Assembly (NCBI RefSeq): GCF_900455735.1
Contig: NZ_UAUI01000001.1
Location: 1,085,001 to 1,149,000, forward strand
DNA length: 64,000 nucleotides
Reading direction: 5' to 3'
Source of the DNA: Rhodococcus wratislaviensis
GTDB taxonomy: Bacteria > Actinomycetota > Actinomycetes > Mycobacteriales > Mycobacteriaceae
A program made the position numbers and the translations under genes. The notes beneath the pieces are model-generated. The model ran no database searches. It saw only the letters and a list, made by a program, of their open reading frames with translations, and had not been told where the DNA came from. Shown piece after piece: positions 23,069-32,345 of this stretch. Position 1 is the stretch's first letter; every line of letters starts with the position of its first letter.

Positions 23069-23989
23069 ATGCCAAGCGGTTCGGAAAGTCGCGGTCCCGA
23101 TAAGAACTCGGGCGCGAAGTCGGCGAAGGCCATCAAGGCCGCCAAGAAGAAGAGCGGCGGCGCGAAAGTCAAGGGTGGCGCGTCCGCTCCGCGGAACATC
23201 CCCTGGCTGACGATCGGCGCCGGAGCTGTCGTTCTCGCACTCGTGGCGATCCTCGCGATCAACCTGGTCCCCAAGTACCAGGCCAAGGAAGAAGCCGCGA
23301 AGTACGCGCCGAGCGCCGAGAATCCCGACCCGTCGGTCAACATCGACGGCGTCGTCAAGGTCGACTACCCGGCCGGCATCCACATCCAGCCGACGCAGCG
23401 CGTCGCGTACGACCAGTCGCCCCCGTTCGGCGGCCCGCACGACGCCATCTGGGCGACGTGCACCGGCACGGTCTACCCGAACGCGATCCGCACCGAGAAC
23501 GCTGTGCATTCGCTCGAGCACGGCGCCGTATGGATCGCCTACAACCCGGACGAGCTGTCCGCCGACCAGGTCGAGACGCTGAAGGACAAGGTGGACGGCG
23601 AGACGTACACGCTGCTGTCGCCGTACCCGGGCCTCGACAGCCCGGTCTCGCTGCAGTCGTGGGGCCACCAGCTGAAGCTGGACAGCGTCGACGACGAGCG
23701 CATCGACCAGTTCATCACCGCGCTGCGGATCAACAAGAACACCTACCCGGAGGTCGGCGCGAGCTGCTCGTCCATCCCGGGCTCCGGTTTCGACCCCGAC
23801 AACCCGCCGCCGTTCGACCCGAGCGCGCCGGGCGCGGACGCGGTCCCGATGGACGGCGGCGGCATCAGCCCCGACCAGTCGGAATCCGGTGGCGCGGGAG
23901 CGCAGCTGCCCAGCGGCATGCAGCTCCCGAGCGACCTGCAGCTGCCGTCCGATCTGCAGCAGGCTCCGGCCGAGGGCAGCAATGGCTAG
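23069..23989 (+). CDS. DUF3105 family membrane-anchored protein
   Basis: Function unknown. It has 306 residues with a lysine-rich cytoplasmic N-terminus (about 1-42), one membrane helix (IPWLTIGAGAVVLALVAILAI, about 45-65) and an extracytoplasmic DUF3105 domain with conserved GGPHDAIWATCTGTVYPNAIR and AVHSLEHGAVWIAY. The tail is proline- and serine-rich with repeated LPSDLQ. ATG at 23069 begins MPSGSESRGPDKN. The stop overlaps the start of the DUF305 gene, so the two membrane proteins are made together, and this pair recurs in actinobacteria. A copper- or metal-related envelope role is often guessed but not shown. Confidence 0.85.
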   Translation: MPSGSESRGPDKNSGAKSAKAIKAAKKKSGGAKVKGGASAPRNIPWLTIGAGAVVLALVAILAINLVPKYQAKEEAAKYAPSAENPDPSVNIDGVVKVDYPAGIHIQPTQRVAYDQSPPFGGPHDAIWATCTGTVYPNAIRTENAVHSLEHGAVWIAYNPDELSADQVETLKDKVDGETYTLLSPYPGLDSPVSLQSWGHQLKLDSVDDERIDQFITALRINKNTYPEVGASCSSIPGSGFDPDNPPPFDPSAPGADAVPMDGGGISPDQSESGGAGAQLPSGMQLPSDLQLPSDLQQAPAEGSNG

Positions 23990-24716
23990 TTCTGCCGAAC
24001 CCGGGTACGGACCCGAGACCGACTCCGCCGACGATCCGGCCCCGTCCCGACCCAGTCAGCGCACAGCGCTCCTGGTCATCGGGTTGATCGGCGCCATCGC
24101 CCTCGGATTCGCGCTCGGGTTCCTCGCCCGGCTTCCGCTCGAGGACTCCGGTGCCCCGGTTCCGGAGGCCGGTTCCGTCGATGTCGGATTCGCGCAGGAC
24201 ATGAGCGTGCATCACAGCCAGGCGGTGGAGATGTCGGCGATCGCGCTGGCGGGCGCCACCGACCCGGCGGTGCGCGGGCTCGCGTACGACATCCTCACCA
24301 CACAGCAGAACCAGCTCGGGCAGATGCAGGGCTGGCTCGCCCTGTGGGATCAGCCGGCGCTGCCGTCCGGCGGCTACATGGGCTGGATGGAATCCGAGCA
24401 CTCCGACGGTCACGACCACGGAACCGCCGACAGCGGGCACATGGGTTCGATGTCGAAGATGCCGGGCATGGCGTCGTCGGAGGACATGGCCGCGCTGCGT
24501 CAGGCCACCGGTCCGGCCGTCGACGTCCTGTACCTCCAGCTGATGCTGCGTCACCACCAGGGCGGACTCCCGATGATGGAATATGCGGCTCAGCACGCGT
24601 CGGAAGACGCGGTGCGCTCTCTCGCGCAGACGATGGTGGACACGCAGCAGAGCGAGGCGACGGTGATGACGAACATGCTCACCGCGAAGGGCGCCGCTCC
24701 CCTCCCGATGAAATGA
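23982..24716 (+). CDS. DUF305 family protein, Met/His-rich, membrane-anchored
   Basis: 244 residues from ATG 23982, overlapping the previous gene by 8 bp. One N-terminal helix (TALLVIGLIGAIALGFALGFL, about 28-48) exports the rest. The DUF305 ferritin-like helical domain has the two conserved motifs FAQDMSVHHSQAVEMS and LYLQLMLRHHQGGLPMMEY. Between them lies a Met- and His-rich linker (HSDGHDHGTADSGHMGSMSK), which suggests metal, perhaps copper, binding. No metal regulator is next to it. It is convergent with the phosphoketolase gene, 9 bp away. Confidence 0.85.
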   Translation: MASSAEPGYGPETDSADDPAPSRPSQRTALLVIGLIGAIALGFALGFLARLPLEDSGAPVPEAGSVDVGFAQDMSVHHSQAVEMSAIALAGATDPAVRGLAYDILTTQQNQLGQMQGWLALWDQPALPSGGYMGWMESEHSDGHDHGTADSGHMGSMSKMPGMASSEDMAALRQATGPAVDVLYLQLMLRHHQGGLPMMEYAAQHASEDAVRSLAQTMVDTQQSEATVMTNMLTAKGAAPLPMK

Positions 24717-24725
24717 CCTCCGGCT

Positions 24726-27128
24726 TCACGACCACGTCCAGTCGCGCACCTCGGGCATGTCCTCGAGGTGCGCGACGACGTATTCGCCGTGCCGTTCGAG
24801 TTGCCGGAGGCAGAAGTCGGCCAGTTCGACGGCACCGGCCGGTTCTCTCCGCGTACGTCGCAATGCCTCGAGGACCAGGTGATAGCGGCTCATCCTGTTC
24901 AGCACGACCATGTCGAACGGTGTGGTCGTGGTGCCCTGTTCGCTGAAGCCGCGGACATGGAACCGGTCCGGGGCAGGGCGCCCGTGGATCAGCTCGTGGA
25001 CGGCGCGCGAGTATCCGTGGAACGCGAACACCACGTCCGTGTCCGCGGTGAACAGGTCCAGGAACATCCGTGCGTCGAATCCGTGCGGGTGCTCGGTGGG
25101 TGTGAGCAACCCCATGAGGTCGACGATGTTGATCACCCGGGTGACCAGGTCCGGCGTGTGTTCGCGCAGCAACTGCGCCGCGGCGAGGATCTCCTGGGTC
25201 GGTACGTCCCCGGCGGCCGCGAGCACGACGTCCGGGTCGGCGCCCGCCGCGGCCTCCGTCCCCGCCCACTCCCACACCGAGGCCCCGGCGGCGCAGTGCG
25301 CGTGGGCGTCCTCGAGGGTCAGGTACTGCAGGTGCGGCTGCTTGTCGACGACGATGAGATTGACGTGGTCGGTGCTGCGGAGACAGTGGTCGGAGATGGA
25401 CAGCAGGGTGTTCGAGTCGGGTGGCAGCCAGATCCGGACGACGTCCGGCGCCAGCGGGATGACGGCGTCGATCATGCCCGGCCCCTGATGACTGAAACCG
25501 TTGTGATCGTTGCGCCAGCAGGTGCTGGTCAGCAGGACGTTCAGCGACGCCACCGGCGCCCGCCACGGCAGGTCCACCGCATGCTGCAGCCACTTCGTGT
25601 GCTGGACGAGCATCGACACGCTCACCATCGCGAACGCCTCGTAGCTGGCGAACAGCCCGTGCCGCCCCGACAGCAGATACCCCTCGAGCCATCCCTCGCA
25701 GAGGTGCTCGCTGAGCACTTCCATCACCCGGCCGCGGGCCGACAGCCCGTCGTCGTAGTCGGTGACCGGCAGCTGCCAGCAGCGGTCGGTCACGTCGAAC
25801 ACGGCGCCCAACCGGTTGCTGGACGTTTCGTCCGGGCAGAACAGCCGGAAGTATCCACCGCCGTCGGGTGTGGTGGTGGCGGCGTACAGGTCGCGGAGCA
25901 GTTCCCCGAGCACCCGGGTGGTCTCGTGGTGGGTGGTGCCGGGTTTCTCGATGGCGAGCGCGTACTTCTCCAGCGGCGGCACGGGAAGATCCGCACGCAG
26001 GCGGCCGCCGTTCGCGTACGGCGACGAACCCATCCGCTTGTCACCCTGCGGCGCCAGTCGCTCGAGGTCCGGGACGAGTGCGCCGGCAGAGTCGAACAGT
26101 TCGCCCGGGCCGTACGACCGCATCCACTCCTCCAGCTGACGCAGGTGCGCCTCGTTGGTCCGCACGCCCGACAGCGGAACCTGATGGGCTCGGTGGGTGC
26201 CCTCGACGAGCACGCCGTCGACTGTGCGCGGACCGGTCCAGCCCTTCGGGGTCCGCAGGACGATCGCCGGCCACTTCGCGGCGCCACGCCGGCCGGCCCG
26301 TGCCTCCCGCTGTAGGTCGGAGGTCGCGGTGTGCGCTTCGGTGAGGGCTCGATGCAGCGCCGGGAAGACCTGCCGCGGGTCGTCGCCGGAGACGACGGTC
26401 GGCGCCCACCCCTGACCGCCGAGGAACGCCTCGACGTCTGCGTCGCTGCTGCGGCCGTAGACGGTCGGCCCGGCGATCTTCGCTCCGTTGACGTGCAGGA
26501 TCGGCAGCACCGCTCCGTCGCGTTCCGGGTTGAGGAAGGCGGGGAGTTTCCACGAACCGGACAGGGGCCCCGTCTCGGCCTCACCATCTCCGATCACGCA
26601 TGCCACCAACAGATTCGGGTGATCGAACGCCGCCCCGGCGGCATGCGCGAGAGCGTAGCCGAGCTCGCCGCCCTCGTGGATGCTGCCCGGCGTCTGCACA
26701 CTGACGTGACTCGGGATGCCACCCGGCGTCGAGAACTGCCGGCACAGCCGGTGGATACCCGCGGCATCGCGGGACACGCCCGGATACACCTCCGAGTACG
26801 TCCCCTCCAGGTACGTGGCGGCGACGAGCGCGGGACCACCGTGCCCGGGACCCGTCACATAGAGACAGTCGGTGTCGGTCCGGCGGATGAGACGGTTCAG
26901 CAGGGCGTAGATCATCGACAGACCCGGGCTGGTCCCCCAGTGCCCGAGCAGCCGGGGTTTGATGTGTTCGGGGCGCAGCGGCTCCCGCAGAAGCGTGTTG
27001 TCCTGCAGGTAGATCTGCGCGACCGTCAGGTAGTTGGCCGCCGCCCACCACCGCAGGTCCAGCTCGAGGTCGGAATCGGAATAGTGCCCGTCGGAGTCCT
27101 TCGACCCCACCTGCCGTCCATCGGTCAT
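24726..27128 (-). CDS. xfp: Phosphoketolase (Xfp family)
   Basis: Thiamine-diphosphate enzyme that splits xylulose-5-phosphate (and often fructose-6-phosphate) into acetyl phosphate and an aldose phosphate. It has 800 residues, the family norm. Visible motifs are VTGPGHGGPAL, the ThDP-binding CVIGDGEAETGPL, and the late GFSHQGPG. ATG 27128 follows a strong GGGGAGGGG ribosome-binding site. It stands alone, with no acetate kinase or phosphotransacetylase nearby in the window. Confidence 0.96.
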   Translation of the reverse strand: MTDGRQVGSKDSDGHYSDSDLELDLRWWAAANYLTVAQIYLQDNTLLREPLRPEHIKPRLLGHWGTSPGLSMIYALLNRLIRRTDTDCLYVTGPGHGGPALVAATYLEGTYSEVYPGVSRDAAGIHRLCRQFSTPGGIPSHVSVQTPGSIHEGGELGYALAHAAGAAFDHPNLLVACVIGDGEAETGPLSGSWKLPAFLNPERDGAVLPILHVNGAKIAGPTVYGRSSDADVEAFLGGQGWAPTVVSGDDPRQVFPALHRALTEAHTATSDLQREARAGRRGAAKWPAIVLRTPKGWTGPRTVDGVLVEGTHRAHQVPLSGVRTNEAHLRQLEEWMRSYGPGELFDSAGALVPDLERLAPQGDKRMGSSPYANGGRLRADLPVPPLEKYALAIEKPGTTHHETTRVLGELLRDLYAATTTPDGGGYFRLFCPDETSSNRLGAVFDVTDRCWQLPVTDYDDGLSARGRVMEVLSEHLCEGWLEGYLLSGRHGLFASYEAFAMVSVSMLVQHTKWLQHAVDLPWRAPVASLNVLLTSTCWRNDHNGFSHQGPGMIDAVIPLAPDVVRIWLPPDSNTLLSISDHCLRSTDHVNLIVVDKQPHLQYLTLEDAHAHCAAGASVWEWAGTEAAAGADPDVVLAAAGDVPTQEILAAAQLLREHTPDLVTRVINIVDLMGLLTPTEHPHGFDARMFLDLFTADTDVVFAFHGYSRAVHELIHGRPAPDRFHVRGFSEQGTTTTPFDMVVLNRMSRYHLVLEALRRTRREPAGAVELADFCLRQLERHGEYVVAHLEDMPEVRDWTWS

Positions 27129-27294
27129 CCTCGACCCCTCCCCGAGAGTTCGCGAGCGTCCACGTCCTCCCGACACTAGGCGTGTTCGGGCCGCTACCGG
27201 GGCGAGTCCACGAAGAAGGGGGACCGATTTGGTCGATCCCACTACCCATGCGCTACCATTGGCCAGCCCAATCGGCACACCGGTTTTCCGGTGC

Positions 27295-27370
27295 GCCCCC
27301 GTAGCTCAGGGGATAGAGCGTTCGCCTCCGGAGCGAAAGGTCGCAGGTTCGAATCCTGCCGGGGGCACCA
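27295..27370 (+). tRNA. tRNA-Arg (anticodon CCG)
   Basis: A 76-base cloverleaf with encoded CCA. Acceptor stem GCCCCCG pairs with CGGGGGC, the D stem is GCTC/GAGC, the anticodon stem is TTCGC/GCGAA with loop CTCCGGA, and the T arm is GCAGG-TTCGAAT-CCTGC. The anticodon CCG reads the CGG arginine codon. A possible promoter lies upstream (TTGGTC at 27229 and TACCAT at 27254, 19-bp spacing). Confidence 0.96.
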
Positions 27371-27581
27371 CGAGAAACTGCGTCGCCTGTCGCGGCGCAG
27401 CCTTTCTCTCTGGTGCTACCAGTCTTCCCCGAGTGATCTCCTCGGGCTTTGTCGAGAGCTGCAGCCGCGCCGGCAGATGCCGCGCCCATCGATCGAACGC
27501 TGGCCTCCTCCAATGCGGGTTCCGCGGCAACAACTCTCTGCCGAAGACTCTCTCCGGCAGTGTCGACCAAGGGACACCCCT

Positions 27582-28742
27582 GTGCAGCAACACCGCTCTC
27601 ATCCACTCACCCTCGGCGTCGTCGCGCGTTCGAGTAAGCCCGACGAACGCCGGCTCCCGATCCATCCGCTCCACTTCGACCGGATCGACCCCGATCTCCG
27701 TGGCCGCATCCATCTCGAGTACGGCTACGGCGAGCCGTTCGGTGTCTCCGACGAGCAGCTGGCCCTGTCGGTGGGCGGTCTGCGCACCCGGGAGCAGCTG
27801 ATCGAGCAGTCCGACGTCCTGCTGCTGCCCAAACCTCTCGCGAAGGATCTGGCGGATCTGCGTGACGGCCAGATCCTGTGGGGGTGGCCGCACTGCGTCC
27901 AGGACACGGAGCTCACCCAGGTGGCCGTCGATCGCCACCTCACGTTGATCGCGTTCGAGGCCATGAACCACTGGAGCGTCGAGGGGTCGTTCCAGCTGCA
28001 TGTCTTCCACAAGAACAACGAGCTCGCCGGATACAGCTCGGTGTTGCACGCCCTGTCGATCGCGGGTTCGACCGGCGACTACGGCCGCCGCCTCCGCGCC
28101 GTGGTCCTCGGCTTCGGTGCCACCGCCCGCGGCGCCGTGACCGCGCTGAACGCCCTGGGCATCCACGACGTCCACGTCGTCACGCAGCGCGGGGTCACCG
28201 CGGTGAGCTCCCCGATCCACTCCGCGGAGATCGTGCAGTTCGATCACGACGACGCCGATCCGCGCCGCAGCCACGTCACGACGGACGAGGGCCGGGTGCC
28301 GCTGGCCGGGTTCCTCGCCCGGCACGACATCATCGTCAACTGCGTCCTGCAGGACACGGAATCGCCGCTGACATTCCTGATCGACTCGGACGTCGAGACC
28401 CTCCTGCCCGGCAGCCTCGTCGTCGACGTGTCCTGCGACGAGGGAATGGGCTTCAGCTGGGCCCGGCCCACGTCGTTCGCCGATCCGACGTTCATGATCG
28501 GCGAGAACGTCCGCTACTACGCGGTCGATCACAGCCCGTCCTACTTGTGGAATTCGGCGACCTGGGAGATCAGCGAGGCCCTGCTCCCCCATCTGGGGAC
28601 GGTCCTCGACGGACCCGCCGCCTGGGACCGCAGCGACACGATCCGGCGGGCCGTGGAGATCCGCGACGGAGTCGTGCAGAACCCCCGGATCCTGTCGTTC
28701 CAGCACCGCGCGGCGGACTACCCGCACCCGGTCGTCGCCTGA
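27582..28742 (+). CDS. N5-(carboxyethyl)ornithine synthase-like oxidoreductase (AlaDH/PNT fold)
   Basis: Resembles N5-(L-1-carboxyethyl)-L-ornithine synthase, an NADP-dependent enzyme of the alanine dehydrogenase/transhydrogenase superfamily that reductively condenses pyruvate with ornithine. The N-terminal half has the substrate-domain pattern LGVVARSSKPDERRLPIHP. The nucleotide-binding domain holds RLRAVVLGFGATARGAVTALNALG. GTG 27582 with AAGGGA upstream gives 386 residues; the open frame further up overlaps the tRNA and is not used. The true substrate is unknown. No ornithine genes are adjacent. Confidence 0.75.
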   Translation: MQQHRSHPLTLGVVARSSKPDERRLPIHPLHFDRIDPDLRGRIHLEYGYGEPFGVSDEQLALSVGGLRTREQLIEQSDVLLLPKPLAKDLADLRDGQILWGWPHCVQDTELTQVAVDRHLTLIAFEAMNHWSVEGSFQLHVFHKNNELAGYSSVLHALSIAGSTGDYGRRLRAVVLGFGATARGAVTALNALGIHDVHVVTQRGVTAVSSPIHSAEIVQFDHDDADPRRSHVTTDEGRVPLAGFLARHDIIVNCVLQDTESPLTFLIDSDVETLLPGSLVVDVSCDEGMGFSWARPTSFADPTFMIGENVRYYAVDHSPSYLWNSATWEISEALLPHLGTVLDGPAAWDRSDTIRRAVEIRDGVVQNPRILSFQHRAADYPHPVVA

Positions 28743-28750
28743 TTGACGGA

Positions 28751-28797
28751 ACGAACGGGACGCTCGTTCGATCTGACGGAACGAGCGTCCCGTTCGT
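28751..28797. terminator. Long perfect inverted repeat between convergent genes
   Basis: Perfect 19-bp arms (ACGAACGGGACGCTCGTTC at 28751-28769 and its complement at 28779-28797) with a 9-base loop, lying between the carboxyethylornithine synthase-like gene and the convergent acyl-CoA ligase gene. There is no T-tract in either direction. It probably acts as a bidirectional terminator. Each arm also contains its own GAACGA/TCGTTC-type short palindrome, and TGACGGAACGA occurs as a direct repeat at 28745 and 28774. Confidence 0.7.
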
Positions 28798-28814
28798 CCG
28801 GGACGGTGGCGGGT

Positions 28815-30473
28815 TCAGGCCGGGGTGCTGCGGCGCATTTCGCGTCGGAGGATCTTCCCGCTGGCCGTCTTGGGTAGATCGTCGACGATCACGACCCGCC
28901 TCGGGGCCTTGTAGCTGGCCAGCCGCTCCCGGCAGTAGTCGACGAGGTCGTCCGTCTCGACCGTCTGCCCGGGCCGGAGGCTGACGAACGCGGCGACGGT
29001 CTCGCCGCGGTAGCTGTCCGGCTCGCCGACGACGGCGGCCTCCCGGACCGCCGGGTGCCGGTACAGCACGTCCTCGACCTCGCGGGGCCAGACCTTGAAC
29101 CCGGACGCGTTGATCATGTCCTTCTTGCGATCGACGACGTACACCCAGCCCTGGGCGTCCATGAATCCCACGTCGCCGGTGAGCAACCTGCCGCCGGGCA
29201 GCGACTGTGCCGTGGCGTCCGGCTTGTTCCAGTAGGCGGGCACGACCATCGGCCCGTCGACGGCGATCTCCCCGACCTCGAGGGCGTCCAGGTCGTGCCC
29301 GTCCTCGCCGACGATCCGGATCACGGCGGAGGGAAGGGGCAGGCCGATCGCCAGCGTGCCCGACGACGGGTCGACCGGCGCCTCCAGGTTCGGCGGGACG
29401 ACGACGCACGGCGCGCTGGTCTCGGTGAGCCCGTAGCCGTTGCGGATGTACTTTCCGGTCAGCTCCCGGAACCGTTCGACGATGGCGGGGGGCAGCGGGG
29501 CGCCACCGGACATCACGGCCTCCAGCGAGGCGAAGCGCTCACCGGAGAAGTCGGGGTGGGCCATCAGCGCCATGTAGGCGGTGGACGGGCCGACCATGAA
29601 CACCGGCCGCTCCCGTTCGAGGGCGTCGAGCACGACCCCTGCGTCGAAGCGGTACGCGAGGATCAGCGGCGATGCCAGGTCGATCGCGGTGAGCAACTGG
29701 CACACCATGCCCGTGATGTGGAACAGCGGTGCGAGCGCGAAGATCGGCGAACCGGCGGGCTTGCTCTCGTACAGGCGCAGGATGGAACCGTTGACGGTGA
29801 GATTCCGGTGGGTGTTGGTCGCTCCCTTGGGGACTCCACTCGTTCCGGACGTGTAGGACACGAGCGCGATGTCGTCGGGGACCAGACCGGGATCGGGCAC
29901 GTCGGCGCCCGCGCGCGCCCGGGCCACCTCGAGCACGTCCGGCACGCCCTCGGCGCGCGCCCGGGTCACTCCCCCGAACACCCGTGCGTCGTCCGACGTC
30001 TGGATGTCGAGTTCACTCGCGGTCAGCGCGATCCGCACACCCGCGGCGGCTGCCCGCTCCGCCACCCGATCGGCCCATGCGTTCTCGCTGCACACGATCG
30101 CGGTGACTCCGGCGTCGGTGAGGATGTGGGAGAGCTCGTCCCGGTACATCGGGTTCAGCGGGACGACGACACCGCCCGCCTTCCACGTGCCGAGCAACGC
30201 CAGCACGAACTGCGGGATGTTCTGCAGGTAGATCGCGAGCCGGTTGCCCTTCGCGAACCCGTTCTCCGCGAGGTAGGCGGCCACACCGTCGCTGAGTTCG
30301 TCGACCTCGCGGTAGTCGAGGGTGCCGCCGAGGTAGCGGATGGCCGGCCCGTCCGGGGCGGATTCGACCGCGGCCGAGAACATGTCGAGCGCTGTCCGCG
30401 CGGGAATCTCCCCTACGGAACGCGTGCTCTCGTCGTACCGGTCCATCCAGGGCCTGTCGTCGTACCAGCTCAT
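28815..30473 (-). CDS. AMP-binding acyl-CoA ligase (FadD-like)
   Basis: Activates a carboxylic acid to its CoA thioester through an acyl-AMP intermediate. It has 552 residues of the ANL superfamily. Motifs: the P-loop YTSGTSGVPKGATN, the A5-type YGLTETSAP, the hinge region VVDRKKDMINASGFKVWPREVED, and the catalytic lysine in PKTASGKILRR near the end. It is the last gene of the eleven-gene leftward operon, 53 bp after an SDR gene. The substrate is unknown; the neighbours suggest a medium-sized or hydroxylated acid. Confidence 0.93.
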   Translation of the reverse strand: MSWYDDRPWMDRYDESTRSVGEIPARTALDMFSAAVESAPDGPAIRYLGGTLDYREVDELSDGVAAYLAENGFAKGNRLAIYLQNIPQFVLALLGTWKAGGVVVPLNPMYRDELSHILTDAGVTAIVCSENAWADRVAERAAAAGVRIALTASELDIQTSDDARVFGGVTRARAEGVPDVLEVARARAGADVPDPGLVPDDIALVSYTSGTSGVPKGATNTHRNLTVNGSILRLYESKPAGSPIFALAPLFHITGMVCQLLTAIDLASPLILAYRFDAGVVLDALERERPVFMVGPSTAYMALMAHPDFSGERFASLEAVMSGGAPLPPAIVERFRELTGKYIRNGYGLTETSAPCVVVPPNLEAPVDPSSGTLAIGLPLPSAVIRIVGEDGHDLDALEVGEIAVDGPMVVPAYWNKPDATAQSLPGGRLLTGDVGFMDAQGWVYVVDRKKDMINASGFKVWPREVEDVLYRHPAVREAAVVGEPDSYRGETVAAFVSLRPGQTVETDDLVDYCRERLASYKAPRRVVIVDDLPKTASGKILRREMRRSTPA

Positions 30474-30526
30474 CGCCGCCGTACCGCCTCTCGCTCGTTC
30501 GGTGTCCCGACTGTCTGACGTGTTGT

Positions 30527-31315
30527 TCAGCGTGTTCCCGAGATCCCGCCGTCGACGGGAACGACGGTGCCGGTGAGGTAGGCCCCGGCACGCGAGGAGA
30601 GGAAGATGGCGGTGCCCGCGACATCTTCCGGTGTGCCGACCCGGCCGAGCGGCACCGATCCCTCGACCGCATCCTTGCGCTCCGGGTCGTCGAGGATGAA
30701 TGCCATCATCTTGCTCGGAAACGGTCCGGGGGCAATGGCATTGACGGTGATCCGCTCGGCGGCCAGCGTCGCTGCGAGCTTGCGGGTGAGCATGTGGACC
30801 GCGGCCTTGCTCGCCCCGTACGAGAAGTTCTCGCTACCCGACACCACGAGTCCGTCGATCGATCCGATGTTGATCACCCGGGCGGGGTCATCGTCCGTCG
30901 CCGCGGCCCGCAGACTCGGCAGCAACGCCTGCGTGAGCATGAACACGCCCTTGACGTTGATGTCGAAGATCTTGTCGAAACCGGCTGCGGGGAAATCGTC
31001 GACCGGCGCACCCCACGTCGCTCCGGCGTTGTTCACCAGGACGTCCAGCCGGGGCGATACCTCGGCGACCCGCGCCACGAGGCTCTCGATCCCTTCGTCG
31101 GTGGACAGGTCGGCGGGGTGTGCGTGACACGTCCCCGGCCCGGTCGCGGACAGTTCGGCCGCGGCCTTCTCGCACGCCTCGGCCTTGCGGGCGGAGATGA
31201 TCACGGTCGCCCCGGCCTCGACGAATCCCTGCGCGATCATCCGGCCGATTCCCCGCGAACCTCCGGTGACCACCACGGTCTTGCCCGCGACGTCGAACAG
31301 TGAACCCATGTCCAT
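30527..31315 (-). CDS. Short-chain dehydrogenase/reductase (SDR)
   Basis: Classical SDR of 262 residues. The cofactor motif is VVTGGSRGIGRM, the structural motif is NNAGATWG, and the catalytic tetrad is seen with Ser in INIGSIDGL and YxxxK in FSYGASKAAVHML. The IAPGPFPSKM segment lies after the active site. ATG 31315 follows GGGAAC. It probably oxidises a hydroxyacyl-CoA or alcohol intermediate of the pathway coded around it. It lies 11 bp after an MDR gene. Confidence 0.9.
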   Translation of the reverse strand: MDMGSLFDVAGKTVVVTGGSRGIGRMIAQGFVEAGATVIISARKAEACEKAAAELSATGPGTCHAHPADLSTDEGIESLVARVAEVSPRLDVLVNNAGATWGAPVDDFPAAGFDKIFDINVKGVFMLTQALLPSLRAAATDDDPARVINIGSIDGLVVSGSENFSYGASKAAVHMLTRKLAATLAAERITVNAIAPGPFPSKMMAFILDDPERKDAVEGSVPLGRVGTPEDVAGTAIFLSSRAGAYLTGTVVPVDGGISGTR

Positions 31316-31326
31316 GTGCGTTCCCT

Positions 31327-32310
31327 TCAGGGTTGGAAGACGAGGCGGCCGACGGTGCTGCCGTCACCGAGCCGGCCGATGCCGTCGGCCACGTCCGCGA
31401 GCGAGAGCCGCTCGCTGATGAGCGGTTTGATCGCACCGGAGTCGGCGAGGCGGGTCAGCTCCTGGTGGCAGTCGGCGATCGCCTGCTGGTTGTACTGCTT
31501 GTACAGACCCCAGTGCAGTCCGATGATCGAGTAGTTCTTGATCAGGGCGTGATTGAGGCCGGGTGTCGGGATGGTGCCGCCTGCGAAGCCGATGATCAGG
31601 ATCCGGCCTTCGAAAGCGATGCACTTGGTGGACTTCGCGTAGGCGTCGCCGCCGACCGGGTCGTAGACGACGTCCGCGCCGTGTCCGCCGGTGAATTCCT
31701 TGACCAGCGGAACGAAATCGTCGGTGTGCCGGTCGATCACCAGATCCGCCCCCAGCCGGCGGCAGTACTCGACCTTGTCGGCGCCTCCGACGACGCCGAT
31801 CACCTTCGCTCCGGCAGCCTTGCCCAATTGCACTGCGGCGCTGCCCACTCCGCCCGCGGCGGCATGGACGAGCAGCGTCTCCCCCGGCTTCAGCTGGGTG
31901 CGCCGGTGCAGTGCGAACCAGCTCGTCTGGTAGCCGATGCTCAACGCCGACGCCTCGGCGTCGTCGAGCGTGGACGGGGCGGCGAACGTGTTGGCCTCGT
32001 CCATCACGGCCAGCTGGGCGAATCCGCCGCCGGGCAGGTTGGGGTTGCCGATCACCCGGTCGCCGACGGCGAAGCGGGTCACGCCGTCCCCGGCCGCCAC
32101 CACTTCGCCGCACAGCTCGACTCCGGGTGTGAACGGCAGCGGCGGCTTGATCTGGTACTCGCCGCGGCACAGCAGCACGTCGGGGAAGTTCGCCGGTGCG
32201 GCGAGAACCTTCACCAGCACCTGGCCGGGGCCTGCCGTCGGGTCCGGGACCTCCTCGAGTTGCAGCGCGGTGCGCGGCTCGCCGAGTTCGTGGACACGCC
32301 ATGCCTTCAT
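31327..32310 (-). CDS. NADPH:quinone oxidoreductase-type MDR protein
   Basis: Medium-chain dehydrogenase/reductase of 327 residues without the zinc-ligand cysteines of alcohol dehydrogenases. The GroES-like half holds GVELCGEVVAAGDGVTRFAVGDRV, and the Rossmann half LVHAAAGGVGSAAVQLGKAAG. Members reduce quinones, enones or enoyl-CoA double bonds with NADPH. Start ATG 32310 (MKAWRVHELG) is chosen by homology; the longer open frame runs into the next gene. It may serve as an enoyl-CoA or enone reductase in the operon. Confidence 0.88.
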   Translation of the reverse strand: MKAWRVHELGEPRTALQLEEVPDPTAGPGQVLVKVLAAPANFPDVLLCRGEYQIKPPLPFTPGVELCGEVVAAGDGVTRFAVGDRVIGNPNLPGGGFAQLAVMDEANTFAAPSTLDDAEASALSIGYQTSWFALHRRTQLKPGETLLVHAAAGGVGSAAVQLGKAAGAKVIGVVGGADKVEYCRRLGADLVIDRHTDDFVPLVKEFTGGHGADVVYDPVGGDAYAKSTKCIAFEGRILIIGFAGGTIPTPGLNHALIKNYSIIGLHWGLYKQYNQQAIADCHQELTRLADSGAIKPLISERLSLADVADGIGRLGDGSTVGRLVFQP

Positions 32311-32345
32311 GGATTGCTTCCTGACTGTCGGTGATGGAGCTCGGG

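Noticed and set aside
27306..28727. A 473-residue minus-strand frame opposite the carboxyethylornithine-synthase-like gene
   Set aside because: The plus strand codes for a clear AlaDH/PNT-fold protein, and the minus frame reads through the tRNA gene.
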